Notes: a model not told the origin generated them from the letters alone. A stretch of DNA of 20,481 bases from Christensenellaceae bacterium (GCA_031260775.1 JAISKW010000187.1:1-20481); one strand, 5' to 3'. Shown: positions 6,729 to 14,069, counted from the stretch's first letter. Made by a program: numbers and translations.

Positions 6729-7691
6729 TTAAATCAGATTTTTTGCCGCGGCGTTAAGGTTAACGGCGAAGCCCGCCGCGGAGTAGGGCAAATTATAGTC
6801 TTGATAGAGCGTGTCGTAGCGGCCGCCCGAAAGCACCGCGCCGCCCGCGCCGTCAACGTATCCTTTAAGGATAATCCCGGTGTAATAGTCGTATTTGTTG
6901 ACGCTCAAGAGGTCGATAGCGACGTTGTCCTTAAACCGCGCCTTTTCGGCGACATCAAGGAGTGCGGTCAATTTTTTTATCGCGCGCGTTTCGCCCAAAA
7001 CGGACTTAACGGCATCAAGTGCTTCGATAGTGCCGCTTTTAAGGGAAAACAAGAACTTGTAAAATTCGCCGTTTTTCGCCGCGCTTTCGTCCTTTAACGC
7101 GTATGCGAGCGCGTCGGCAATGCGGCTGTCGCCCACTGCCGTTTTAATTTCACCGCGGTATTTGTCCGAAAAAAGCTTGAAAATGTCGTTGAGAAGCTCC
7201 GAATGCCCTACTGACAGCACAAAACCGTTCCCGAACAGTTTACTCATCGACTTAAGCGCGAGTAAAACGATTTCGCGGTCACCCTTAGCGTTTCCCGAAT
7301 TGATAAGCTCCGCGCCGCATTGATAAATTTCGTCCGATTGCTTTGAAAGCTTTGCGCGTCTGCGGAAAACCGGTTGCTCGTAGAATAAGCGCAACGGCGT
7401 TTCGCCTAAATCCGAAAAACGGGAGGCGACAAGCCTTGCTACCGGCTTTACGCTGTCGGGGCGCATAACAAGGAGCCGCCCGTGACCGTCGGTTACGGTA
7501 TACATTTCGTTTTGGGCAAGCTTGCCCTTGCCGCTTGCAAAGACGTCGAAGAACTCCAATGACGGGGTTTTAACCTCGGTAAAGCCGCTTTTTGCAAACA
7601 AACCGCGCAGCCTTTCCGCCGCTTGATTGCAAGCCTCAAGCTCTTCATATATATAATCTCTTGTTCCCTCCGGAGAAATCCTATCGTACAC
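6729..7691 (-). CDS. hisZ: ATP phosphoribosyltransferase regulatory subunit (HisRS paralogue)
   Basis: 320 residues from the GTG at 7691, matching the short HisZ length. The protein resembles the catalytic core of histidyl-tRNA synthetase but does not aminoacylate; it binds histidine and activates short HisG. Seen: the SPEGTRDYIYEE start, the motif-2 remnant VMRPDSVKPVARLVASRF, and the C-terminal YYTGIILKGY and VLSGGRYDTLYQDY segments. The frame stays open upstream to 7829, but those residues are cysteine- and proline-rich, unlike HisZ, and overlap the divergent gene at 7793, so the start at GTG is chosen from where homology begins. No Shine-Dalgarno sequence precedes it; TATAAT ends 6 nt before the GTG. 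Confidence 0.9.
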   Translation of the reverse strand: MYDRISPEGTRDYIYEELEACNQAAERLRGLFAKSGFTEVKTPSLEFFDVFASGKGKLAQNEMYTVTDGHGRLLVMRPDSVKPVARLVASRFSDLGETPLRLFYEQPVFRRRAKLSKQSDEIYQCGAELINSGNAKGDREIVLLALKSMSKLFGNGFVLSVGHSELLNDIFKLFSDKYRGEIKTAVGDSRIADALAYALKDESAAKNGEFYKFLFSLKSGTIEALDAVKSVLGETRAIKKLTALLDVAEKARFKDNVAIDLLSVNKYDYYTGIILKGYVDGAGGAVLSGGRYDTLYQDYNLPYSAAGFAVNLNAAAKNLI

Positions 7692-7697
7692 AATAAA

Positions 7698-7703
7698 ATT
7701 ATA
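7698..7703 (-). promoter_or_regulatory. Candidate -10 box of the hisZ-hisG-rnhB-sua5 operon (possibly leaderless)
   Basis: TATAAT on the minus strand, then TTTATT, then the GTG of hisZ. The expected transcription start would coincide with the start codon. No ribosome site is present. TTTATC lies 18 nt upstream as a poor -35 candidate. The match to TATAAT is perfect. Confidence 0.45.
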
Positions 7704-7734
7704 AGGGATAACGGGCTTTCCGATAAACACGAAT

Positions 7735-7763
7735 GTATAAACGCAAAAGAACGGGACAATAAT
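7735..7763 (+). promoter_or_regulatory. Candidate sigma-F-type promoter of the spoIIQ-like gene
   Basis: GTATA (7735-7739) and GGACAATAAT (7754-7763) are 14 nt apart. They fit the Bacillus sigma-F pattern GYWTA and GGHHANHNW, though the spacer is about one or two bases short. The start of transcription would fall near 7770, just ahead of the ribosome site GGAGG at 7777-7781, so the geometry suits the gene. spoIIQ is a sigma-F gene in Bacillus subtilis and Clostridioides difficile. The call is from pattern matching only. Confidence 0.4.
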
Positions 7764-7792
7764 CGTAGTACACGACGGAGGTTGAATTAAAA

Positions 7793-8482
7793 ATGGAAAA
7801 CAACAACAACAAAGGTACAAGTAAGGCAAAAGCGTTCCTCAAAAAGAACGTTTACTACATCATAATGGGGGTATGCGTGCTGGCAATCGGCGCGATGATA
7901 ACTGTAGCAATCATCACCGCATCAAAAGACAAAAACAGCGGAGGGGAACCCTTAGACATCAATCCGGGAGACCAACCTGCAGTAGTTCTGCCCGACGAGA
8001 ACAACGATACGCCTACGGATATTCCCGGAGGAAACACCGATACGCCGGTGGTAACGCCGCCCGCTCCGATTATATTTGCAGTCCCTGCAAACGCCGAAAT
8101 TGCCCGCGATTTCACAATTACCTCGCTTATTAAGTGGGAATCGCTTAACAAGTTCGCGGTTCATACGGGTATCGACTTCATTTCCGAGGAGGACACAGAC
8201 GTTTTTTGCGCATACAACGGCACGGTTATTAAGGTAGGCAGCGACCTGCTGAACGGCAACTATGTCATCATCGACCACGGGAACGGTTTAACGACACAAT
8301 ACGCATCGCTGTCCGTACCGGAAGTCACCGAAGGACAAACCGTAGCAAAGGGCGCGAAAATCGCAACCACATCCACAACGGGAACCGCCGAAGCGGAGCT
8401 TGGTAACCACTGTCACTTTGCGGTGTATCTCAACGGCGCGGCAGTAAGCCCTTACGACTACTTCACGGAGGGAGATAAATAA
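7793..8482 (+). CDS. spoIIQ: Membrane-anchored M23/LytM protein, SpoIIQ-like
   Basis: 229 residues: a short cytoplasmic N-terminus, one membrane segment at about 20-43, a Pro/Asp/Thr-rich linker (about 50-95), and a LytM domain (about 96-225). SpoIIQ is made in the forespore and joins SpoIIIAH across the intermembrane space during engulfment. The zinc ligands look intact: H124 and D128 in HTGID, and H208 of the H-C-H motif with H206 as catalytic histidine. The YASLS segment (170-174) resembles SpoIIQ (YxSLS) more than cell-wall hydrolases, which usually have His at this place. Size is near the C. difficile protein. GGAGG at 7777-7781 lies 11 nt before the ATG. It is divergent from hisZ and ends in a strong terminator, so it is monocistronic. 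Alternative: another sporulation or cell-wall M23 endopeptidase. Confidence 0.75.
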   Translation: MENNNNKGTSKAKAFLKKNVYYIIMGVCVLAIGAMITVAIITASKDKNSGGEPLDINPGDQPAVVLPDENNDTPTDIPGGNTDTPVVTPPAPIIFAVPANAEIARDFTITSLIKWESLNKFAVHTGIDFISEEDTDVFCAYNGTVIKVGSDLLNGNYVIIDHGNGLTTQYASLSVPEVTEGQTVAKGAKIATTSTTGTAEAELGNHCHFAVYLNGAAVSPYDYFTEGDK

Positions 8483-8522
8483 AACCGTAACAATTGCTTT
8501 AACCTCAAAGCATTCACATTGG

Positions 8523-8552
8523 GAACACGGCTCGCCGTGTTCTTTTTTGTTT
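8523..8552 (+). terminator. Rho-independent terminator after the spoIIQ-like gene
   Basis: GAACACGG (8523-8530), loop CTCG, CCGTGTTC (8535-8542), followed at once by six T and then GTTTT. An 8-bp perfect stem with a T-tract, 40 bases after the stop codon. Confidence 0.9.
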
Positions 8553-8579
8553 TCATTGGTTCAAAATTAAAAACCAACT

Positions 8580-8585
8580 TATAAT
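8580..8585 (+). promoter_or_regulatory. Candidate -10 box of the lipoprotein-atpD-comF operon (possibly leaderless)
   Basis: TATAAT followed by 7 nt and the ATG at 8593; no ribosome site fits in between. TTGGTT (8556-8561) lies 18 nt upstream as a weak -35 and forms an inverted repeat with AACCAA (8572-8577). Confidence 0.45.
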
Positions 8586-8592
8586 AAATAAA

Positions 8593-9414
8593 ATGAAAAA
8601 GTTTCTTACAATACTTGTAAGCGGTATAATTCTTGGTCTTTCGCTTGTCGTGCTTGCGGCATGCTCAACGCCGGAAGTACAAGGTTCGGCGTACGCTTCG
8701 CGCGAAACGCTTAAATACGACGTCTTGGACGAAAACGGCGACGTAATAGGCGAGCTCACCACGGTTCTTACGCGTTATACAAGCGGCAGCGAAATGAAAA
8801 CGGCGCATATTGACGACGATTACACCGCAGGCAGCGTTGAGGGCTTTACATTCGTACAAACCGCTACCCTCAACGACGGTCGGACTATGACAAGCGAGGC
8901 TGTCGTTGACGGCTTTACAACGTTAGCCGGCTATAAAAAGATTGACGGCACGGAAATTTCGTACAAATACAACAAAAAGAACTACGAATATACGCTGAAC
9001 GGCGACTCGCAAAAGAAAATTAAAGCCGCTAATGCCGTAGATAACGCTCTTTTGTATGTATATCCCCGAACGGACGAAAATCTATCGGCAACCTTTTCGG
9101 TGGTTGACCCGGTTGCACGCGAGATTTACGCGCTGTCGGTTGCGAAAAGCACAAAAACCAAAACCGTAAGCGCGGAGGTTTTCGACCTTTCTTTAGGCGA
9201 AACGGTTAAGAAAACAATAAGCGGTGACGAATATGTGTTCGCCCGTACCGAAGCCCCTATCGGCACTCCGATTTATGTTTATTACAGCGAAGAAAGCTAC
9301 AAGTTATACCCCGCCGTCAACGGTTTAGGCGCGTATAACTATTCTTTCCGTATCCCCCTTATTATCATCGAAAACGATTTAACCTACATTCTGACTTCCG
9401 CGGTAGCGGAATAG
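8593..9414 (+). CDS. Unrecognised lipoprotein upstream of atpD
   Basis: 273 residues with a clear lipoprotein signal: Lys-Lys, a hydrophobic stretch of about 18 residues, and the lipobox L-A-A-C with cysteine at residue 24. The mature part is soluble and polar, rich in Thr, Tyr, Lys and Asp, with many short beta-prone stretches and no cysteine; I recognise no domain. It should be anchored on the outer face of the membrane. It starts a transcription unit after the spoIIQ terminator and ends 11 bases before atpD, so it is probably co-transcribed with atpD and comF. The pairing with a cytoplasmic ATPase subunit gives no obvious function. Confidence 0.75.
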   Translation: MKKFLTILVSGIILGLSLVVLAACSTPEVQGSAYASRETLKYDVLDENGDVIGELTTVLTRYTSGSEMKTAHIDDDYTAGSVEGFTFVQTATLNDGRTMTSEAVVDGFTTLAGYKKIDGTEISYKYNKKNYEYTLNGDSQKKIKAANAVDNALLYVYPRTDENLSATFSVVDPVAREIYALSVAKSTKTKTVSAEVFDLSLGETVKKTISGDEYVFARTEAPIGTPIYVYYSEESYKLYPAVNGLGAYNYSFRIPLIIIENDLTYILTSAVAE

Positions 9415-9425
9415 CTTGCTCTTTA

Positions 9426-10856
9426 ATGAACATAGCCTTATTAAAAATGAATCACGAAGGTGTTGTGCATTCGGTAAACGGTTCGGTTGTTGACGTTTCG
9501 TTCAAGGACTATATCCCGAAAATATACGATAAACTGCTTGCCTATGCAGGAGAGGCGTCTATCGCGTTAGAGGTCGAGGGTCACCTTGACGGCGGAGTTG
9601 TCCGCACCCTTGCCCTGCAGGCAAACGAGGGGCTGTACCGCGGCGCACGCGTTGAGGCAACCGGCTCTCCCATAACGATGCCTGTCGGAGAGGAGGTCTT
9701 AGGCAGGGTTCTTAACGTCTTAGGCGAGCCTATTGACGACGCGGGAGAAATCAAAACCAAGGAACGCCGCCCCATACACCGTTTGCCGCCGCCCTTTTCG
9801 GAGCAAAGCGGCAGAACGCAGATTCTTGAAACGGGAATTAAAGTAATCGACCTTTTAACGCCGTACACAAAGGGCGGCAAAATAGGCTTGTTCGGCGGCG
9901 CGGGCGTGGGTAAAACCGTGCTGATTTTAGAGCTTATCCGCTCGATATCCGCCGAACATAACGGATATTCGGTATTCACGGGAGTCGGCGAACGCTCGCG
10001 CGAGGGCGGCGATATGCTCACCGAAATGACCGATAGCGGCACCATCAAGAACACCGCGCTTGTGTTCGGGCAGATGAACGAGCCGCCGGGCGCGCGTATG
10101 AGGGTAGCCTTTTCGGGCTTGACGGTTGCGGAGTACTTCCGTGACGTCAAAAAACAAGACGTTTTGCTGTTTATCGACAACGTTTTCCGCTACGTTCAAG
10201 CGGGGAGCGAGGTGAGCGCGCTACTTGGCAGAATGCCGAGCGCGGTTGGCTATCAGCCGACATTAGCCACCGAATTGGGCGTTTTACAAGAGCGCATTAC
10301 GTCCACAAAAGACGCTTCTATAACAAGCGTACAAGCGGTTTACGTGCCGGCGGACGACTTAACCGACCCCGCACCGGCAACGATTTTCTCGCACCTTGAC
10401 GCCACTACCGTGCTTTCGCGCAAGGTTGTTGAGGAGGGCATTTACCCCGCCGTTGACCCGCTTGCGTCGTCGTCAAGGATACTTTCGCCGCTCATTTTAG
10501 GCGAGCGTCACTACGCGGTTGCGCGCCGCACTCAGGAGATTTTACAGCGCAACAAGGAGTTGCAAGACATCATAGCGATTTTGGGTATGGAGGAGCTGTC
10601 CGATGCGGATAAAACTACTGTTTACCGTGCGCGCAAAATTTTAAGGTTTTTCTCGCAACCGTTCTTTGTTTCGGAGGTCTTTACAAATATGCCGGGCAAA
10701 TACGTTCCTCTTACCGCTACAATCGACAGCGTAGAGCGCATTTTAGAGGGCGAAGCGGACGAAATTCCCGAGTCGCTGTTCTACTTTGCCGGCGATTTGA
10801 ACGACGTAATTGAGAGGTTTCAAGCATATAAAGAAAAACACAAAAACGACATTTGA
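9426..10856 (+). CDS. atpD: F-type ATP synthase beta subunit, stand-alone gene
   Basis: 476 residues, full length for the catalytic beta subunit of F1. Seen in order: N-terminal barrel with GSVVDVSF, the P-loop GGAGVGKT (157-164), GERSREGGD with the catalytic Glu at 189, Walker B LLFIDN (248-252), YVPADDLTDPAPAT (306-319), DATTVLSR, and a DELSEED-type loop altered to EELSDAD (389-395). All core catalytic residues look present, so it is not a pseudogene. Family alignment would favour the second ATG at 9447 as start; neither ATG has a Shine-Dalgarno sequence. No gene for alpha, gamma, epsilon, delta, a, b or c lies in the window, which is unusual. It follows a lipoprotein gene by 11 bases and overlaps comF by 4. 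Confidence 0.95.
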   Translation: MNIALLKMNHEGVVHSVNGSVVDVSFKDYIPKIYDKLLAYAGEASIALEVEGHLDGGVVRTLALQANEGLYRGARVEATGSPITMPVGEEVLGRVLNVLGEPIDDAGEIKTKERRPIHRLPPPFSEQSGRTQILETGIKVIDLLTPYTKGGKIGLFGGAGVGKTVLILELIRSISAEHNGYSVFTGVGERSREGGDMLTEMTDSGTIKNTALVFGQMNEPPGARMRVAFSGLTVAEYFRDVKKQDVLLFIDNVFRYVQAGSEVSALLGRMPSAVGYQPTLATELGVLQERITSTKDASITSVQAVYVPADDLTDPAPATIFSHLDATTVLSRKVVEEGIYPAVDPLASSSRILSPLILGERHYAVARRTQEILQRNKELQDIIAILGMEELSDADKTTVYRARKILRFFSQPFFVSEVFTNMPGKYVPLTATIDSVERILEGEADEIPESLFYFAGDLNDVIERFQAYKEKHKNDI

Positions 10857-11590
10857 TTAAAAAAATCCTCAAAACAATAAAAACCGTCTTCTATCCCGAA
10901 GGATACTCCTGCATTTTTTGCGGAAAGGAAATCGTTTCGGACGAGGACCGCTATCTTAGCACGTGCGAGGAGTGCTCTTGCTCCCTTGTTTATAACGGGG
11001 AGGAAAAGGTTTGCAACGTTTGCGCGGGGAATATTGAAAATCAAACCGACGCGCTTTGCCAAGACTGCCTCACCAATCCCCCTCCGTACAACAAGCTTTA
11101 CTCTGTTTTTGTTTACAAGGACACCGTCCGCAAAACGGTTTTGCTGTACAAAGAGCACGGTCACCGTTATCTTGCAAAGTACGTTGCGCGCTATATAGCC
11201 GATTATTTGTCAACGCAGCACGTCAGAGCCGACATAATCTGTCCTATCCCCGCATCACGGGAGGCAATGACTAGCCGCGGTTTCAGCCATATCGTTGAAA
11301 TCTGCGAGGAATTATCGGCAGCGTTGCAAATCCCAATGCATAAGCTTTTGCTTCGAACGCCGTTCGTCAACCGTCAAAAAGGTAAAACCCGCCGCGAGCG
11401 CGAAAAAAACATTATCGGCTCGTTTGCATTCGATATGACATTAGACGAGGAATTATATAAGGATAAAACCGTGCTTATTATCGACGACGTCGTGACCTCC
11501 GGCGCAACCATAGCCGAAGCGGCGCGCGTAATTGCCGAAAACGGCGTTTCGGAGGTCCTCGCAGCATCCTTTGCACGAACACGTATGTAA
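10853..11590 (+). CDS. comF: ComF/GntX-family phosphoribosyltransferase-like protein
   Basis: 245 residues with the ComF layout: an N-terminal zinc-binding part with CxxC pairs C20/C23, C38/C41, C54/C57 and C69/C72, then a type I phosphoribosyltransferase fold with CPIPAS (130-135), RGFSH, and the PRPP loop VLIIDDVVTSGATI (207-220). In transformable bacteria ComF is a cytoplasmic protein needed for DNA uptake; in many non-competent Clostridia its role is unknown. The start is TTG, and TTGA overlaps the atpD stop by 4 bases, so translation is coupled to atpD. No comFA lies nearby. A weak hairpin follows the stop. Confidence 0.92.
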   Translation: MIKKILKTIKTVFYPEGYSCIFCGKEIVSDEDRYLSTCEECSCSLVYNGEEKVCNVCAGNIENQTDALCQDCLTNPPPYNKLYSVFVYKDTVRKTVLLYKEHGHRYLAKYVARYIADYLSTQHVRADIICPIPASREAMTSRGFSHIVEICEELSAALQIPMHKLLLRTPFVNRQKGKTRREREKNIIGSFAFDMTLDEELYKDKTVLIIDDVVTSGATIAEAARVIAENGVSEVLAASFARTRM

Positions 11591-11591
11591 T

Positions 11592-11607
11592 AAAGGATAA
11601 CCTTTTT
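11592..11607 (+). terminator. Weak candidate terminator after comF
   Basis: AAAGG, loop ATAA, CCTTT and two more T directly after the comF stop codon. The stem has only 5 bp and the T-run is short, so efficiency would be low. Confidence 0.25.
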
Positions 11608-11622
11608 GCATGCGAGAATATT

Positions 11623-11652
11623 CTTGTCCTTCCGCGCGGAGTCGCAAAAACC
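11623..11652 (+). repeat. Interspersed repeat, second copy (half unit)
   Basis: Thirty bases between comF and the sipL-like gene with the core GCGCGGAGTCGC. It aligns without gaps to the copy at 13355-13384 and to the minus-strand half unit at 4400-4371. It lies 115 bases before the next start codon. Confidence 0.5.
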
Positions 11653-11766
11653 ATAGCCGTGTTCAAATTTGTTCATATTATGTAATATTTATCGGCCCTC
11701 CCGAATAGCATTTACAGAGGCGGAAGTAACCTGAATTTTGGGAACTCACGCCACGGAGGTAAATAA

Positions 11767-13221
11767 ATGTTAGTAACAGGCGACAAGAGGGTTATTTTAA
11801 CTCCCCAAGCAATCCGGGTAGAAAAGGAAATCGTATTAAGAGACAGCCAACAGGTCATAACAGTTGTCGCATGCGCGAAAAAAACTCGCTACGAGGCGGC
11901 AAAGGGCGAAATCAAAGTCGGGCTGAAGGTTACATATAAGGTAATCTATAAATCCGAAAACGGCATCGAGGCGCAGTCGTTCTCCGACACCTCGGAGGGC
12001 GTTCTCCGAAACTCCTTTATACAACCGGCATCAAGCGGAACAATCTATACACGGGTTACCGCGTGCGACTTCTCGGGCACCCAAAACATAAAAATATTCA
12101 CAAATATCGAGCTTAGCGGATACGTCACCGCGCCGTATTCTTTCACATTCTGCGAGCCGTGCAGCGGCATTTACGCAAAGACCGCTCCCGCCGAAATCGA
12201 AAAACTTGTGGCAATCAAAGAGGCGGAAATTATCGCCTCGGAGGAGTACGACCTCAAGGACGCGCAAAGCCGCGACCTGTCGGTTGAGTCGCGCGCTATC
12301 GTAACCGGCGTTAACGTCGGCGGCGAGGTCGTCACCGTTAACGGTGTAGTGTACACCCACATCATCTATCTTTCGGGCGACAACCTCACATCAAGGACTT
12401 TCTCAAGCAACTTCAAAAGCGAAATTTTGGCGCAGGGCATATCCGAAAACGACTTCGTTTCAATCATCGCCGATTGCGATGCCACAAACCTCACAAAGCT
12501 TAACGAGGACGGCACCAAAATCCGCATCGAAACGGTCATCTCCCTTTCGGGGTGCGGAATCGTAAAGGAGCAAGTGTACCCTGTCGTCGACGCCTACTCT
12601 TGCGACAACGAGCTTACTGTCGTTGAGCAGGAAGCCGAAACCGATTCGCACCTTTGCGTTGCAAGCGGCGCGGAAAGAATCGGCGGCAGCGTTCGCATCG
12701 ACGAGTCCAAACCGCGCATACGTTCCGTCGTTTGCGTTTCGGGCGTTTACCCGGAGGGAGAGGAAGCGACGAACTTCGACGAGCTCTTAGTCGAAGGCAA
12801 GGTCGGCGCGAACGTCATTTATTTGGATGAAAACGACGCCTATTCGCAAGTCAAGGCGCAAATCCCTTACAAGATAAGTGTGGCGCGTAACTTCCCGTGC
12901 AAAAACGATATCACGGCAAACACGGTAGTATCCGGCTTGACCGCCCGCGCCAAGCGCAACGACGAAATTGAAATCACGGGTGAGGTTTTCAGCGAGGTGT
13001 ATGCCTCCGGTGCAAAAACTATCAAATACATCGGCGAAATCAAGGAGAAGGAGCCCGTAAAGCGCAATCCGGCTGCCCTTACTATCACTTTCGCCAAAGC
13101 CGGCGAAACCCTTTGGGATATCGCTAAAAAGCTGAAGGTCGGCGAGGACGAGTTGCTTTCCCGAAACAAGACCCTCGAGCTTCCCCTCAAGGGCGGCGAG
13201 AAAATCGTGTATTACAGGTAA
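11767..13221 (+). CDS. sipL: DUF3794 (SPOCS) and LysM protein, SipL-like
   Basis: 484 residues. The body is made of beta-rich SPOCS/DUF3794-type segments (roughly 10-150, 150-290, 300-430) and the C-terminus is one LysM domain (about 438-483: AGETLWDIAKKLKVGEDELL). C. difficile SipL has the same order and acts with SpoIVA to attach the coat to the forespore surface in the mother cell, as SpoVID does in Bacillus. There is no signal peptide, in line with a mother-cell cytoplasmic protein. A strong ribosome site GGAGGT (11755-11760) lies 6 nt before the ATG. A terminator at 13302 follows. Several DUF3794/LysM paralogues can occur in one clostridial genome, so the exact identity is not certain. 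Confidence 0.8.
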   Translation: MLVTGDKRVILTPQAIRVEKEIVLRDSQQVITVVACAKKTRYEAAKGEIKVGLKVTYKVIYKSENGIEAQSFSDTSEGVLRNSFIQPASSGTIYTRVTACDFSGTQNIKIFTNIELSGYVTAPYSFTFCEPCSGIYAKTAPAEIEKLVAIKEAEIIASEEYDLKDAQSRDLSVESRAIVTGVNVGGEVVTVNGVVYTHIIYLSGDNLTSRTFSSNFKSEILAQGISENDFVSIIADCDATNLTKLNEDGTKIRIETVISLSGCGIVKEQVYPVVDAYSCDNELTVVEQEAETDSHLCVASGAERIGGSVRIDESKPRIRSVVCVSGVYPEGEEATNFDELLVEGKVGANVIYLDENDAYSQVKAQIPYKISVARNFPCKNDITANTVVSGLTARAKRNDEIEITGEVFSEVYASGAKTIKYIGEIKEKEPVKRNPAALTITFAKAGETLWDIAKKLKVGEDELLSRNKTLELPLKGGEKIVYYR

Positions 13222-13301
13222 TAGGGTTGATTTTTGAGAGGGGGAGGTGCCTACATTTCCGCGAAACGCATTCCCCTCCTTTGCTTTTGACAGTGAACGA
13301 C

Positions 13302-13331
13302 AAGGCGCAGCAATGCGCCTTTCTTTCTTTT
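13302..13331 (+). terminator. Rho-independent terminator after the sipL-like gene
   Basis: AAGGCGCA (13302-13309), loop GCAA, TGCGCCTT (13314-13321), followed by CTTTCTTTTA. The 8-bp stem is perfect and capped by a GNRA tetraloop. It separates sipL from yunB. Confidence 0.85.
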
Positions 13332-13354
13332 ATTGAACGGGAACGGGCTATCGT

Positions 13355-13384
13355 GTCGTCCTACCGCGCGAAGTCGCAAAAACG
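13355..13384 (+). repeat. Interspersed repeat, third copy, in the yunB leader
   Basis: Thirty bases with the core GCGCGAAGTCGC, aligned without gaps to the copies at 11623-11652 and 4400-4371 (minus). Its right end abuts the ribosome site GGAG of yunB (13384-13387). Confidence 0.5.
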
Positions 13385-13393
13385 GAGTAAATT

Positions 13394-14068
13394 TTGAAAG
13401 AAATTAAGAAGAACTTAAAAAAGACAGTCGCCGTTTTGTTGTTAGTGTGCGGAGTAATCTCCGCGTTTTTGTACGTCAAAACCGTATCGTATCCGTTTGT
13501 CCGTTCGATTTGCAAGGCGGAAGCCGAGAGAATCGTCAGGAACGAGGTTTCGGTTGCGATGCTCCGCATACGTACACAACCGGCATTTCAAAGCGAATTT
13601 ACCGAGTATGAGCGCAACCAAGACGGCGAAATTGTCCTTGTAAAAGCCGTTTCGGGCGCGGTCAACAGCGCGCTTGTCTTGACGCAAACCGAAATGCAAA
13701 AAGCCGGCGCAAGCATCGAAAAACGGACAATCAAGGTGAAAACGGGCGCGTTTACCGGCAGCGCGCTCCTTTCGGAAAAGGGAAAGGATGTGGACGTTAA
13801 TATGCGCGTTGCGGGCTACAGCGACATATCTCTCAAATCAAGCTTTGCTCCGTCGGGAATAAACAACACGCTGCATCGGCTTTACTTAACGGTAAAGGTT
13901 ACCGTGGAGGTTTTAATCCCTCTCAAAACCGAGCGCGCCGAGGTGACCGTTTCGTTTGTCGTTTCCGAAAACGTAATCGCCGGACGCGTACCGCAAACAT
14001 ACGTCAGCGGCTACTCCGACCAACAAATGGCAGATAATATTTTTGACCTTGTAGGAATAGGGAATTAA
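13394..14068 (+). CDS. yunB: YunB family sporulation protein
   Basis: 224 residues: one N-terminal membrane segment (about 10-28), then a soluble domain. The family signature is clear: GINNTLHRLYLTVKV (about residues 155-170) followed by VEVLIPL and near the end VIAGRVPQTYV. In Bacillus subtilis yunB is a sigma-E gene whose loss impairs sporulation; its biochemical role is unknown. The start is TTG, supported by GGAG 6 nt upstream. It stands alone between the sipL terminator and the convergent M20 gene, leaving just one base between the two stop codons. Confidence 0.88.
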   Translation: MKEIKKNLKKTVAVLLLVCGVISAFLYVKTVSYPFVRSICKAEAERIVRNEVSVAMLRIRTQPAFQSEFTEYERNQDGEIVLVKAVSGAVNSALVLTQTEMQKAGASIEKRTIKVKTGAFTGSALLSEKGKDVDVNMRVAGYSDISLKSSFAPSGINNTLHRLYLTVKVTVEVLIPLKTERAEVTVSFVVSENVIAGRVPQTYVSGYSDQQMADNIFDLVGIGN

Positions 14069-14069
14069 C

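Noticed and set aside
6378..7097. 239-residue plus-strand ORF
   Set aside because: It is antisense to hisG and hisZ, shows no domain, and arises from the codon bias of those genes.
7692..7829. 46-residue N-terminal extension of HisZ up to an ATG at 7829
   Set aside because: The extra residues are Cys- and Pro-rich, unlike HisZ, and the ATG lies inside the divergent spoIIQ-like gene; homology starts at the GTG at 7691.
9581..10180. 199-residue minus-strand ORF
   Set aside because: Antisense to the well-supported atpD; no ribosome site or recognisable motif.
11683..11711. Sigma-E-like promoter (TAATATT-N14-AATAGCAT) before the sipL-like gene
   Set aside because: The -35 fits well but the -10 matches only 5 of 8 positions; not strong enough to list as a feature.
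11719..11752. Possible leader hairpin (GGCG...CGCC) before the sipL ribosome site
   Set aside because: Only 4 plus 3 pairs around an internal loop; no resemblance to a known riboswitch.
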